DNA from: Massilia sp. ST3
Lineage (GTDB): Bacteria > Pseudomonadota > Gammaproteobacteria > Burkholderiales > Burkholderiaceae_D
Assembly: GCF_018119405.1 (NCBI RefSeq)
Contig: NZ_JAGPWC010000036.1
Coordinates: 1-47,636 of the forward strand
DNA length: 47,636 nucleotides
Reading direction: 5' to 3'
Position 1 is the stretch's first letter. Every line of letters starts with the position of its first letter. The notes beneath the pieces were generated by a model. That model searched no databases, was not told where the DNA came from, and saw only the letters and a list, made by a program, of their open reading frames with translations. Position numbers and translations under genes: made by a program. Positions 8,502 to 16,866 of the stretch are shown here, one piece after another.

Positions 8502-9230
8502 ATGTACACGGTCAAAGGGAAAGCGGACAAGAACCATTTGCTGACGGAGCACATGCCGTTGGTGAAGCGTCTTGCCCACCACATGAAGGCCAAGCTGCCG
8601 CCTTCGGTGGAAGTGGATGACCTGGTACAGGCCGGCATGATGGGCCTGCTCGACGCCATCAACCGCTACGAAGACAACCACGGCGCCCAGTTCGAGACCT
8701 ACGCGGTGCTGCGCATCCGCGGCGCCATGCTGGACGAGCTGCGCAACAGCGACTGGATGCCGCGCAGCACCCGCCAGAACATGCGCAAGGTCGAGACGGC
8801 GATGAACGAGCTGCAGCAGCGCCTGGGCCGTCCGCCGAGCGAATCCGAGGTGGCCAAGTCGCTCAAGATGTCGCTGGCCGACTACCAGGACCTGCTGTCC
8901 GACGGCGGCGGCCACCAGCTTGTCTACTACGAGGACTTCCGCGGCGACGACGACGACGGCAGCTTCCTCGACCGCTATGCGGTGGACGACGAGGATCCGC
9001 TGCGCAGCCTGCTCGACACCGACTTCCGCCAGGCCGTGATCGACGCCATCGACAACCTGCCGCCGCGCGAGAAGATGCTGATGGGCCTGTACTACGAAGA
9101 AGAACTGAACCTCAAGGAAATCGGCGCCGTCATGGGCGTGAGCGAATCGCGGGTGTCGCAGCTGCACACCCAGGCAGTGGCGCGCCTGCGCGCGGCGCTG
9201 CGGGAGCAATTGTGGACTGGTCCAGCGTAA
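8502..9230 (+). CDS. fliA: Flagellar sigma factor FliA (sigma-28)
   Basis: FliA directs RNA polymerase to late flagellar promoters and is held inactive by FlgM until the hook is complete. The 242 residues are family length. Region 2 is seen in LVQAGMMGLLDAINRYEDN and YAVLRIRGAMLDELRNSDW, region 3 in PRSTRQNMRKVE, and region 4 with its helix-turn-helix in NLKEIGAVMGVSESRVSQLH. Two promoters matching its consensus lie in this window, before flgM and before flgK. The stop codon lies within the 5' end of motC (19-nt overlap), so the two are probably translated together. Confidence 0.98.
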   Translation: MYTVKGKADKNHLLTEHMPLVKRLAHHMKAKLPPSVEVDDLVQAGMMGLLDAINRYEDNHGAQFETYAVLRIRGAMLDELRNSDWMPRSTRQNMRKVETAMNELQQRLGRPPSESEVAKSLKMSLADYQDLLSDGGGHQLVYYEDFRGDDDDGSFLDRYAVDDEDPLRSLLDTDFRQAVIDAIDNLPPREKMLMGLYYEEELNLKEIGAVMGVSESRVSQLHTQAVARLRAALREQLWTGPA

Positions 9231-9955
9231 TCGGCTTATTCCTGGCGCTGGCCGGCGTCTTCGTCGGGCATACGCTCGACGGCGGACGCTTTGCGTCGCT
9301 GTTCCAGCCGGCCGCCTTCGCCATCGTGGTGGTCGGCACCGCCGGCGCCGTGCTGCTGCAGAGCGAGCGCAGGACCTTCTTGCGCGGCATGCGCATGCTG
9401 CGCTGGGTGTTCTTCCCGCCACGCGGCGAGCGCGACAAGCTATCGCGCGAGATCGCGCTGTGGAGCCTGTCCGCGCGGCGCGACGGCCTGCTCTCGCTGG
9501 AGCAGTACATGGCTACCCCCGACCTCTACATCCAGAAAGGCCTGCGCCTGGTGGTCGACGGCATCCAGCCCGACAAGCTGCGCAGCCTGCTCGAGCACGA
9601 GATCAACGGCTACGAATTCACCCAGCGCCAGGCGGCCCGCATCTGGGAATCGGCGGCCGGCTATGCGCCCACCATCGGCATCCTGGGCGCGGTGCTGGGC
9701 CTGATCCACGTGATGGAAAACCTGTCCGACCCGTCGCGCTTGGGCTCGGGCATCGCGGTCGCTTTTGTCTCCACCGTCTACGGGGTGGGGCTGGCCAACC
9801 TGTTCTTCCACCCGGTCGGCAACAAGCTCAAGGCCATCGTCGCCGACAAGGTGGCGCAGTACGAGATCCTGCTCGAAGTCTTCCACGACATCGCCACCGG
9901 CGACCACACGCGCGTGATCGACGAACGCGTGGCCAGCCTGCTGGTGCGCCACTAG
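9212..9955 (+). CDS. motC: Flagellar stator subunit, MotA family (MotC type)
   Basis: This is the ion-channel subunit of a flagellar stator. It starts with GTG inside the end of fliA; the first residues MDWSSVIGLFLALAGVFVGH match the family start. Hydrophobic segments are at about 5-22, 28-48, 150-172 and 184-203, flanking a cytoplasmic loop rich in charged residues. The motif AAGYAPTIGILGAVLGLIH near 145-165 is the conserved third-helix region. The position after fliA and the partner motD match the second stator set (motCD) of Pseudomonas rather than a motAB operon. A second motAB set may lie elsewhere. Confidence 0.9.
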   Translation: MDWSSVIGLFLALAGVFVGHTLDGGRFASLFQPAAFAIVVVGTAGAVLLQSERRTFLRGMRMLRWVFFPPRGERDKLSREIALWSLSARRDGLLSLEQYMATPDLYIQKGLRLVVDGIQPDKLRSLLEHEINGYEFTQRQAARIWESAAGYAPTIGILGAVLGLIHVMENLSDPSRLGSGIAVAFVSTVYGVGLANLFFHPVGNKLKAIVADKVAQYEILLEVFHDIATGDHTRVIDERVASLLVRH

Positions 9956-9968
9956 GCCCGGCCCAGCC

Positions 9969-10724
9969 ATGGCGCGCAAACGCTACGACGAGCAGGAACC
10001 CCAGGAGCACCACGAACGCTGGCTGATCTCCTACGCCGACTTCATCACCCTGCTGTTCGCCTTCTTCGTCGTGATGTATGCGATCTCGATCGTCAACGAA
10101 GGCAAGTACCGGGTGCTGTCGGATGCGCTGGGCGACGCCTTCGGCGGGCGCGGTGCGGCCGCCACGGTCAACACCCAGGTCGAGCCGGTGCTGCCGCTGT
10201 CGCACATCATCAACCGCAAGCGCAACGAGATGGCGCGTCGCGAGCGCGAGAAAATGGGCGAGCTGGCGCGCGACCTGTCGGCGACCCTGCTGCCGCTGGT
10301 GAAGTCGGGCCAGGTGCGGGTGACCCAGAACGCGCGCGGCGTCAGCGTCGAGATCAATGCCAGCGTGCTGTTCGGCCAGGGTGAGGCGGTGCTGCAGGCC
10401 GAAGCCCAGGAAGTCCTGCGCTCGGTCGGCGGCCTGCTGCGGAACGATACCCACCGCATCGAGGTCGAAGGGCATACGGACAACGTGCCGATCGCCAGCA
10501 CCGTCTATCCATCCAACTGGGAACTGTCGGCCGCACGCGCCAGCAGCGTGGTGCGCCTGTTCATCGACAGCGGGGTGGGCGAGGCGCGGTTGTCGGCGAT
10601 CGGCTATGCTGCTACCCGGCCGGTGGCCCTGAATACGGACGCGGCCGGCCAGGCGCGCAACCGCCGGGTGGCGGTCATGATCCTGGCGGCGCTGCCGGAA
10701 ACCGGCGGGGAGCTCGCCCCCTGA
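9969..10724 (+). CDS. motD: Flagellar stator subunit, MotB family with OmpA domain (MotD type)
   Basis: This is the peptidoglycan-anchoring stator subunit. After a short basic N-terminus there is one membrane helix (about 20-42) in ISYADFITLLFAFFVVMYA. D24 in this segment is the expected proton-carrying aspartate. A plug/linker region follows, then an OmpA-like domain (about 110-245) with VEGHTDNVPI and LSAARASSVVRLF as peptidoglycan-binding signatures. It lies 13 nt after motC. Confidence 0.93.
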   Translation: MARKRYDEQEPQEHHERWLISYADFITLLFAFFVVMYAISIVNEGKYRVLSDALGDAFGGRGAAATVNTQVEPVLPLSHIINRKRNEMARREREKMGELARDLSATLLPLVKSGQVRVTQNARGVSVEINASVLFGQGEAVLQAEAQEVLRSVGGLLRNDTHRIEVEGHTDNVPIASTVYPSNWELSAARASSVVRLFIDSGVGEARLSAIGYAATRPVALNTDAAGQARNRRVAVMILAALPETGGELAP

Positions 10725-10759
10725 TCGTGCGATCCTAATCACCATTTAAGAATTGCAAG

Positions 10760-10792
10760 AATATTTCGTGGTAGCCTGCTTGCTGAAATATT
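10760..10792. promoter_or_regulatory. Inverted repeat upstream of the secreted single-domain protein gene
   Basis: Perfect arms AATATTTC (10760-10767) and GAAATATT (10785-10792) are separated by 17 nt, in an AT-rich patch 25 nt before the predicted start codon. It could be an operator or a leader hairpin. No promoter boxes could be assigned with confidence. Confidence 0.35.
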
Positions 10793-10817
10793 ATTTCACA
10801 CGGCCATGGGAGCACGA

Positions 10818-11309
10818 ATGCATGTCAAACGGAGTATGCCGGCACTACTGCTGGCGCTGGCGGGACTGGTCGGTGCAAGCGGCGCCGTGGAGGCGGACGT
10901 GACCGTGCGCCATCGCCTGGACGTGGAAACCACCGGCGGCAAGGTGCTGGTGCGCGTCACCATCGAGAACCATGGCGAGCAGACCATCTGGGTCCCGCGC
11001 GAAGTGGCGGCCGACGACGAGCTGATGGGCAAGCGCTTCGAGCTGCGCGAAGTGAAGGGCGGCAAGGAGGTGGAGTATGCCGGGCCGATGGTCAAGCGCG
11101 CCGCCTACACCGCGGCCGACTACCTGGCCGTGAAGCCGCACACCATGCACCTGAACACGATCGACATCACCCGCGCCTATGCCTTCCGCAAGGGCACGCA
11201 CGCCTACGACATCACCTATCCCGGGCCCTGGCTGCCGGACGTGAACAAGCTGGATGAAGTCAGCATGAGCCCGTCGGAGCCGGTGCGTTTCACTTATACG
11301 GTGAAGTAG
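10818..11309 (+). CDS. Secreted single-domain protein related to the N-terminal domain of the neighbouring M35 peptidases
   Basis: A 163-residue product with a signal peptide (basic MHVKRSMP, then a Leu/Ala core, cleavage near VEA-DV). I chose ATG 10818 over ATG 10806 because GGGAG sits 8 nt upstream. The mature part aligns by eye with the N-terminal domain of both reverse-strand M35 peptidases nearby. YAGPMVKRAAYTAADYLAVKP corresponds to YLGPVIKRGVPKKSDYFVIKP, and the following His/Thr-rich strand and TY ending also match. It has no HExxH or other protease motif. It could inhibit, fold or localise those peptidases, but that is inference. The stop codon TAG is part of a REP element that begins at 11306. 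Confidence 0.7.
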   Translation: MHVKRSMPALLLALAGLVGASGAVEADVTVRHRLDVETTGGKVLVRVTIENHGEQTIWVPREVAADDELMGKRFELREVKGGKEVEYAGPMVKRAAYTAADYLAVKPHTMHLNTIDITRAYAFRKGTHAYDITYPGPWLPDVNKLDEVSMSPSEPVRFTYTVK

Positions 11310-11417
11310 GGCCGGCGGGTTTCCCGCCGACGCGGTGATGGTTGTAGGCTCGATTTTCGTGCCGGATGATCTTGCGGCAAACTCTCACCGCGTCGGCGGC
11401 GTAGCCGCCAACCCTAC
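11306..11417. repeat. REPIN (two inverted GTAG-type REP elements)
   Basis: A first REP starts with GTAG at 11306, has a GCGGG-TTT-CCCGC hairpin and ends in GACGCG (to about 11334). A second REP in inverse orientation runs from CGCGTCGG (11389) to CTAC (11417). The GTAG head plus hairpin is the known layout of REPs mobilised by RAYT transposases; no RAYT gene is present in this window. Confidence 0.8.
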
Positions 11418-11439
11418 GTGCAGCGCACGGCTCGTAAAC

Positions 11440-11544
11440 GTAGCGTGGACGGGTCCCCCGTCCACGCGTCCAACCCGTTTCCGATCCGCCGTACGGCATG
11501 CCGGAGTGCGTTGAACGCGTGGGCGGCGAAGCCGTCCACGCTAC
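11440..11544. repeat. REPIN, second copy, GTAGCGTGGACGG subtype
   Basis: A GTAG-headed REP (11440-11468) and its inverted partner ending CTAC (11516-11544) flank about 47 nt. The stem sequence differs from the first REPIN (GGACGG-GTC-CCCGTCC) but the architecture is the same. With the preceding REPIN it fills nearly all of the 11310-11562 gap. Confidence 0.75.
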
Positions 11545-11562
11545 GATTGCTACCTCGGCCGC

Positions 11563-12639
11563 TTAGTTCAGCGCCGGCGTATTCTCACCGAAGTATTCAT
11601 GGTTGTCGGCATTGTCGACAGCCTTGTTCGGATCGGTCAGCGCCAGGTTGGCGGCGCCCGACTGGCCATAGATGTGGTCGTCGGTGCCGGCGACGGCGTT
11701 GAAGTGGCTCATTTCATGCACAAGGGTGCCGCCCTTCGAGTCCGTGCCGGTCATCGGCGCCGACCAGAAGGCCTTGCAGACGTAGATCTTGTACGGCTGG
11801 GTCGGGTACACGTAGGCGTAGTAGCTCTGCTTGCAGCCGCAGTCCACGGTCACCGGCTTGTTGTCGAAGGCATCCTTGATCGCCGCAAAGTGGGCCTTCA
11901 CGGTTGCCTGGCGGGTGCTGTTCACGGCGCCGAACCACTTGGTGTAGCGCGGACCCATGCTGGTCTTGCCCATGTAGGTCACACCGCTGTTCGCCATCGA
12001 GGAACCGGCCGACATGGCTTGCTGGACGGTGGTCTGCTGGCTGGCGGTGCAGTTGGTATAGGCCAGGCTGGCCGGCTGCACGCCGCTGTCGCGCTTCATC
12101 GCCTCCAGGTCCAGGATGGCTTGCGGGGTGGCGCCGCGCGGCAGGCGGGCGTCGATCCACATGGTGGCGGCGTTGGATTCCATCTCGCGGTCGGCCTTGG
12201 CGGCGGCGTTCATGAACAGCGCCGGCGAAGCGACCTTGTAGCTGATCTTGTAGTCACCGGTAACGCTCATGTCGTACAGGGCCGACAGCTCGACCTTGAC
12301 GGTGTGCGAGGCGCCCGGCTTGATCACGAAGTAGTCCGACTTCTTCGGCACGCCACGCTTGATGACCGGGCCCAGGTAAGGGACCGGCTCGCCGTCGCGG
12401 GTCACGTCGAACAGCGGCGTATCCAGACCCTGGAACGGGGTCAGCCATTTCAGCACATACTGCGGGGTGTCCGAGGTGTTGGTCATCGTCACCTTGACCA
12501 CCACGTCGTCGTTTTGGGTCAATGCGTGTTTTTCCGACTCAACTGCGATCGAGATGCCCTTTGGCGCAGCGCTTGCGCCGCAGGCCATCGCGAGTGCTGC
12601 CATACCCACTGCCGACTTCCAGAATCCGTTCAAGCTCAT
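11563..12639 (-). CDS. Secreted M35-type zinc metalloendopeptidase (aspzincin, peptidyl-Lys class)
   Basis: A 358-residue precursor with a signal peptide (cleavage near ASA-AP). Residues about 25-150 form a beta-rich domain shared with the neighbours. The catalytic domain (about 195-358) carries HEMSH at 308-312 and GTDDHIYG at 318-325. This gives the two histidines, the catalytic Glu309 and the aspartate ligand Asp321 typical of aspzincins (HExxH plus GTxDxxYG). The cysteines in DCGC and VCKAFW are also typical. The class includes Lys-specific endopeptidases (AMP/GFMEP), but specificity is not proven here. It is about 54% similar in layout to the paralogue upstream at 12858-13943. The N-terminal domain could be a pro-domain or a binding module. 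Confidence 0.9.
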   Translation of the reverse strand: MSLNGFWKSAVGMAALAMACGASAAPKGISIAVESEKHALTQNDDVVVKVTMTNTSDTPQYVLKWLTPFQGLDTPLFDVTRDGEPVPYLGPVIKRGVPKKSDYFVIKPGASHTVKVELSALYDMSVTGDYKISYKVASPALFMNAAAKADREMESNAATMWIDARLPRGATPQAILDLEAMKRDSGVQPASLAYTNCTASQQTTVQQAMSAGSSMANSGVTYMGKTSMGPRYTKWFGAVNSTRQATVKAHFAAIKDAFDNKPVTVDCGCKQSYYAYVYPTQPYKIYVCKAFWSAPMTGTDSKGGTLVHEMSHFNAVAGTDDHIYGQSGAANLALTDPNKAVDNADNHEYFGENTPALN

Positions 12640-12774
12640 GTCTGTTCTCCGTATGTGAAAGTTATGCGGCTTGCTGCTGCCATCGTTATCGGTCCGCGCC
12701 CCGACGAGTTGTCTGTACAGGACGCAGCCCGTTGACGATCTTTACGGATTCAAGTTCCCATGTAAAGTTGATTC

Positions 12775-12790
12775 ATGTCAGTTGTGACAT
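12775..12790. promoter_or_regulatory. Operator-like palindrome ATGTCA-N4-TGACAT between the two M35 genes
   Basis: Perfect 6-bp arms flank GTTG, and a third ATGTCA half-site occurs at 12801-12806. It lies upstream of the first peptidase gene as transcribed. On the reverse strand TTTACA-N16-TAAAGA (roughly 12738-12768) is a possible sigma-70 promoter next to it. A regulator binding here is possible but not identified. Confidence 0.35.
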
Positions 12791-12857
12791 TTTTTGCGAA
12801 ATGTCAACGGAATCCGACACTCAATCGAAACACGCTTGCATTTCAAAATCCACAGTG

Positions 12858-13943
12858 CTAACGCTTTGACTGGACTGGCGTGTTTTCCCCGAAATACTCG
12901 TGCGAATCGGCATTGTTGACCGCCCGATCGGGCGCCGTCCGGGCCAGTTCGGCCGCGCCGGCCTGGCCATAGACGTGGTCGTCCGTGCCCGCCACGGCGT
13001 CGAAGTGGCTCATCTCGTGCACCAGGGTGCCGCCGCGCGAATCGGTGCCGGTGTTGGCGGCGCTCCAGAAGGCCTTGCAAACGTAGATCTTGTAGGGCTG
13101 GGCTGGATACACGTAGGCGAAATAGGGCTCGTCGCAGCCACAGTCGATCGCGAGCGGCCGGGTCTCGAAAGCGTCCTTGATGGCCGCGAAGTTGGCGCCC
13201 ACCTTCTGGCCGCGCTGCAGATCGGGGGCGCCGAACCAGGTGGCGTAGCGCGGACCGTAGGCCTCCTTGGCGGCCAGGTAGGCATGGGCGTCGAGCGTCA
13301 TCGCGCGGCCGGCGTCCACCGCCGCCACCAGTTGATCCTGCTGGGCGTTCGAGCACTGGCTGAACGCCAGGCTGCCCGTACCCGCCGCCTCGGGCGCGGC
13401 CGCGGGCGTGGCCTTGGCGCCGCGCGGCAGCCGGCCCTCGACCCAGATGCTGACCGGGCCAGAGGCCAGCTCCCCCGCCGCCGCCTGCAGCGCCAGGTCT
13501 GGCTGGGGCTGCGGCGCCGCCGGACTGCTGTAGCGCACCGTGTAGGCGCCCGTGATGTGCATTTCGTACAGCGAGGACAATTCCACGGTCTGGGTCACCG
13601 AGGCGCCCGGCTCGAGGCGCACGAAGTCGGCCGCCTGGGGCGCGGGGCGCTTGATGCGGACACCGAGATAGCGCGCCGGCTGGCCGTCGCGGCGCACCTC
13701 GAACAGGGGCGCCCGGACCCCGTCGAGCGGGGTGCGCCAGCGCAGCACGTGCTGGTCGACGCTGGAGGTATTGCTCAGGGTCACCCGCACCAGCACGTCG
13801 TCGCCGCGACCGACCGAGGGACGCGGCGCCTCGAGCTTGACGGCGATGCCGGCCTGGACCGGCTGCTGGGACTGGGCCGCTGACTGTGCCGTTGCGCAGG
13901 CCAGGACAAGGGGAAAGAGCAGGGCGCTGCGTTTGCCCGTCAT
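12858..13943 (-). CDS. Secreted M35-type zinc metalloendopeptidase, second paralogue
   Basis: I chose ATG 13943 because AGGAGG lies 5 nt upstream; the longer in-frame reading to 13991 has no such site. The 361-residue precursor has a signal peptide (cleavage near AQS-AAQ), an N-terminal beta domain like its neighbours, an Ala/Pro/Gln-rich stretch, and an aspzincin catalytic domain. HEMSH is at 309-313 and GTDDHVYG follows, giving His309, Glu310, His313 and the Asp ligand. DCGC and VCKAFW match the paralogue. The two genes run in tandem on the reverse strand with a 218-nt gap, so they probably arose by duplication but have their own control regions. Likely role: extracellular protein degradation. 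Confidence 0.9.
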   Translation of the reverse strand: MTGKRSALLFPLVLACATAQSAAQSQQPVQAGIAVKLEAPRPSVGRGDDVLVRVTLSNTSSVDQHVLRWRTPLDGVRAPLFEVRRDGQPARYLGVRIKRPAPQAADFVRLEPGASVTQTVELSSLYEMHITGAYTVRYSSPAAPQPQPDLALQAAAGELASGPVSIWVEGRLPRGAKATPAAAPEAAGTGSLAFSQCSNAQQDQLVAAVDAGRAMTLDAHAYLAAKEAYGPRYATWFGAPDLQRGQKVGANFAAIKDAFETRPLAIDCGCDEPYFAYVYPAQPYKIYVCKAFWSAANTGTDSRGGTLVHEMSHFDAVAGTDDHVYGQAGAAELARTAPDRAVNNADSHEYFGENTPVQSKR

Positions 13944-14113
13944 GATGCCTCCTGGGGGTTGTGGTCCGCCTACTGTCCTGCCGCAATGCACCCAAGATAT
14001 TGCGTCATTTCAAAACTTCAACGCCGGCCCAATTTGCGAGGAATAACCCTGCTGCCAATAAGGCAAATAAACAACAGTGCCGCGGTATTTACTCGATCTC
14101 CTCCCGGATGGTT

Positions 14114-14122
14114 TGCTATGAT
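14114..14122 (+). promoter_or_regulatory. Possible extended -10 promoter for the GGDEF-EAL gene
   Basis: TGCTATGAT fits an extended -10 (TGn plus TATGAT), 133 nt before the start codon. No good -35 was seen. The rest of the 311-nt gap 13944-14254 holds nothing else I can name. Confidence 0.35.
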
Positions 14123-14254
14123 GCAACGGAGATAGCCATTTAGCCAACCATCCGTTCCGCCAACCCCGGCAGCAGGCGCTTTTCCCATGACATCCCAGAC
14201 CAGACACGCAACGATGCACAATCAGGTGCGGCATGCCCGCGCGCGGAGGCGCGC

Positions 14255-16831
14255 ATGAGGGAGGGGATGAACATGCTCGAGGCGATCGCCCGCGAGATCG
14301 GGCTCGATGGCGACGAAGTCGCGGCGCGCAAGGCCTTCCTGGAGTTCCGCGAGGCCGATATCGCCGCCCTGCGCGACGTGCACGCCATGCTCGAGCAGGA
14401 GCGCGAGCGCTTTTCAGGCGAGTTCTACGACCACCTGCTGCGCCACGCCCACACCCGCGGCATGCTCGGGGACGAAGACGCCATGCAGGCGCTGCGCCAC
14501 GCGCAGTCGGACTATTTCAGCAGCCTGACCGCCGGCGAGTATGGCGAACCGTATATCCGCGAACGCCTGCGGGTCGGCGTGGCGCACCAGCGCATCGGTC
14601 TCGAACCCAAGTGGTACATCGGCGCCTACCGCAAGTACCTGTCCGAGATCGTCGACATGCTGTGGTCGCGGCTGCAGCACGAGCCGCAGCGCTGCACCGC
14701 GGCGATCGACGCCGTGCTCAAGGTCGTGTACTTCGACATGGGCCTGGCGCTGGACACCTACGCGCACGCAGCCCAGCGCAGCATGCTGCAGAACCAGAAC
14801 TACCTGGAGCAGGTCATCGACGGCATGCCCGCCGGGCTGCTGGTGGTCGACGCCGACCGCCGGGTGCGCTCGATGAACCGGATGATGGCCGACCTGCTGG
14901 ACGCGCCGGAAGACGCGGCCGCCGCCGGCTATCCGCTCGAGCAGCTGATTCCCGGAGAGGAGCTGGGCGAGCGCCTGGCCGAGGCACTGCGTTCCGGCGC
15001 GCCGCAGGACAACGTGCTGGTGACCCTGGACGGGCGCGCCGACGGCCTGCGCTACGTCGAGTTCAACATCCGCCGCACCCAGCAGGCGGGCGGCCAGCTG
15101 CTGCTCCTGATCGGCCAGGACGTCACCTTCCGCCGCAAGGCGCGCCTGCGCCTGCAGGAGAGCGAGGAATTCTTCCGCCTGACCTTCAACCAGGCCGCGG
15201 TCGGCATTGTCCTGCTCTCGAGCGACGGCCGCCTGCTGCGCGTGAACCGCAAGATGTCGCAGATCCTCGGCTATACCGAGGTCGAGCTGCTGCAGCGCTT
15301 CTTCCAGCAGCTCACCTGCGAGGAAGACCTGCCCGACGAGCTGGCCCTGATCCGGCGCCTGAAGGCGGGCGAGATCAACGACTACCAGCGCGAGAAGCGC
15401 CTGATGCGGCGCGACGGCACCACGGTCTGGGTCAACGTCAGCGTCTCGGTGATGCGCGACCCGCACGGCGACCAGCGCTTCATTTCGGTAGTGAAGGACA
15501 TCTCGCGCCGCAAGCTGGCCGAGGAAGCGCTGCTGCGCATGGCCAACCATGACGCGCTCACCGGCCTGCCGAACCGCGCGCTGCTGCAGGACCGCCTGGC
15601 CCAGGCGATCGCGCACGCGCACCGCAACGGCAGCCAGGTGGCGGTAATGTTCATCGACCTGGACCGCTTCAAGCATGTCAACGACAGCCTTGGGCACGAT
15701 GCCGGCGACCGCATGATCGTCGAGATCGCGCACCGCCTGTCCTCGACCCTGCGCGACAGCGACACCGTGGCGCGCCAGGGCGGCGACGAATTCGTGGTGG
15801 TGCTGCCCGACCTGGCCGGCGAGGAGGATGCCGCCACCGTGGCCGAGAAGCTGCTGGAAAACCTGTTCCAGCCCCTGGTCCTGTGCGGCCAGGAGGTGTT
15901 CCCGACCGGCTCGATCGGCATCGCCATGTATCCGCGCGACGGCCAGGACAGCGCCACGCTGCTCAAGAACGCCGATACCGCCATGTACCGTTCCAAGGGG
16001 CAGGGCGGCCACCACTACAGCTTCTACATGGCCGACATGGGCGCCCAGGCCTTCGAGCACCTGCGCATGGAGGGCGCCCTGCAGCGCGCCCTGCAGCGCC
16101 AGGAGTTCCTGCTGCACTACCAGCCTGTGGTGGACATCGGCAGCGGCGCCGTCAGCGGCGTCGAGGCGCTGCTGCGCTGGCAGCCGCAGGGCCAGCCCAT
16201 GGTGTCGCCGGCCGACTTCATCCCGCTGGCCGAGGAGACCGGCCTGATCGTGCCGATCGGCGAATGGGTGCTGGCCACCGCCATGGAGCAGCAGGTGGCC
16301 TGGCGCCGCCAGGGCCTGCCGCCGGTGCGCATCAGCGTCAACCTGTCGGCGCGCCAGTTCCTGGGCCAGGACGTGGCTCACCAGGTGGCCATGCTGATCG
16401 CCCGCACCGGCTGCGACCCGCGCTACCTGACGCTCGAGATTACCGAGAGCGTGCTGATGGAAAACCCGGTGGCCGCCACCGAGACCATGGCGCGCCTGGC
16501 CGAGATGGGCGTGCAGCTGGCGATCGACGACTTCGGCACCGGCTACTCCAGCCTGGCGAGCCTGAAGCGCTTCCCCATCCACAGCCTCAAGATCGACCGC
16601 TCCTTCGTGATGGACCTGACCCAGGACGCGGACGACGCGGCCATCGTCAACGCCGTGATCGCGCTGGCGCATTCGATGAAGCTGAACGTGATCGCGGAAG
16701 GCGTGGAGACCGCCGAGCAGCTGGCGATCCTGTCGGCGCGCGGCTGCGACCAGATGCAGGGCTACTGCTTCTCGCGGCCGGTGTCGCCGCAGGGGATCGA
16801 GGCGCTCTTGCGGGCTGCGAAGGCGGCGTAA
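14255..16831 (+). CDS. Globin-coupled sensor with PAS, GGDEF and EAL domains (c-di-GMP turnover)
   Basis: The 858-residue protein combines a sensor globin (about 10-165; H111 in VGVAHQRIGLEPKWYI is the expected haem-binding proximal histidine), two PAS-type domains (about 172-290 and 300-415), GGDEF (about 425-590) and EAL (about 600-858). The GGDEF motif is intact at 509-513, with the product-inhibition site RDSD at 500-503. The EAL motif is at 637-639 and the EAL domain also retains TES, DDFGTGYSS, K in LKIDRSF and AEGVET. Both activities could therefore work. By homology the globin would sense oxygen. Two starts are plausible: ATG 14255 with GGAGG 5 nt upstream, or ATG 14273 with GAGGGG 6 nt upstream. 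c-di-GMP commonly controls motility, which fits the flagellar surroundings. Confidence 0.93.
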   Translation: MREGMNMLEAIAREIGLDGDEVAARKAFLEFREADIAALRDVHAMLEQERERFSGEFYDHLLRHAHTRGMLGDEDAMQALRHAQSDYFSSLTAGEYGEPYIRERLRVGVAHQRIGLEPKWYIGAYRKYLSEIVDMLWSRLQHEPQRCTAAIDAVLKVVYFDMGLALDTYAHAAQRSMLQNQNYLEQVIDGMPAGLLVVDADRRVRSMNRMMADLLDAPEDAAAAGYPLEQLIPGEELGERLAEALRSGAPQDNVLVTLDGRADGLRYVEFNIRRTQQAGGQLLLLIGQDVTFRRKARLRLQESEEFFRLTFNQAAVGIVLLSSDGRLLRVNRKMSQILGYTEVELLQRFFQQLTCEEDLPDELALIRRLKAGEINDYQREKRLMRRDGTTVWVNVSVSVMRDPHGDQRFISVVKDISRRKLAEEALLRMANHDALTGLPNRALLQDRLAQAIAHAHRNGSQVAVMFIDLDRFKHVNDSLGHDAGDRMIVEIAHRLSSTLRDSDTVARQGGDEFVVVLPDLAGEEDAATVAEKLLENLFQPLVLCGQEVFPTGSIGIAMYPRDGQDSATLLKNADTAMYRSKGQGGHHYSFYMADMGAQAFEHLRMEGALQRALQRQEFLLHYQPVVDIGSGAVSGVEALLRWQPQGQPMVSPADFIPLAEETGLIVPIGEWVLATAMEQQVAWRRQGLPPVRISVNLSARQFLGQDVAHQVAMLIARTGCDPRYLTLEITESVLMENPVAATETMARLAEMGVQLAIDDFGTGYSSLASLKRFPIHSLKIDRSFVMDLTQDADDAAIVNAVIALAHSMKLNVIAEGVETAEQLAILSARGCDQMQGYCFSRPVSPQGIEALLRAAKAA

Positions 16832-16866
16832 AGCCGAACGGCATCCTGCCGATACCCGCAAAACCG

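Noticed and set aside
11306..11544. Repeated palindromes considered as a CRISPR array
   Set aside because: The repeats are inverted pairs of differing stem sequence with irregular spacing, and no cas gene is present.
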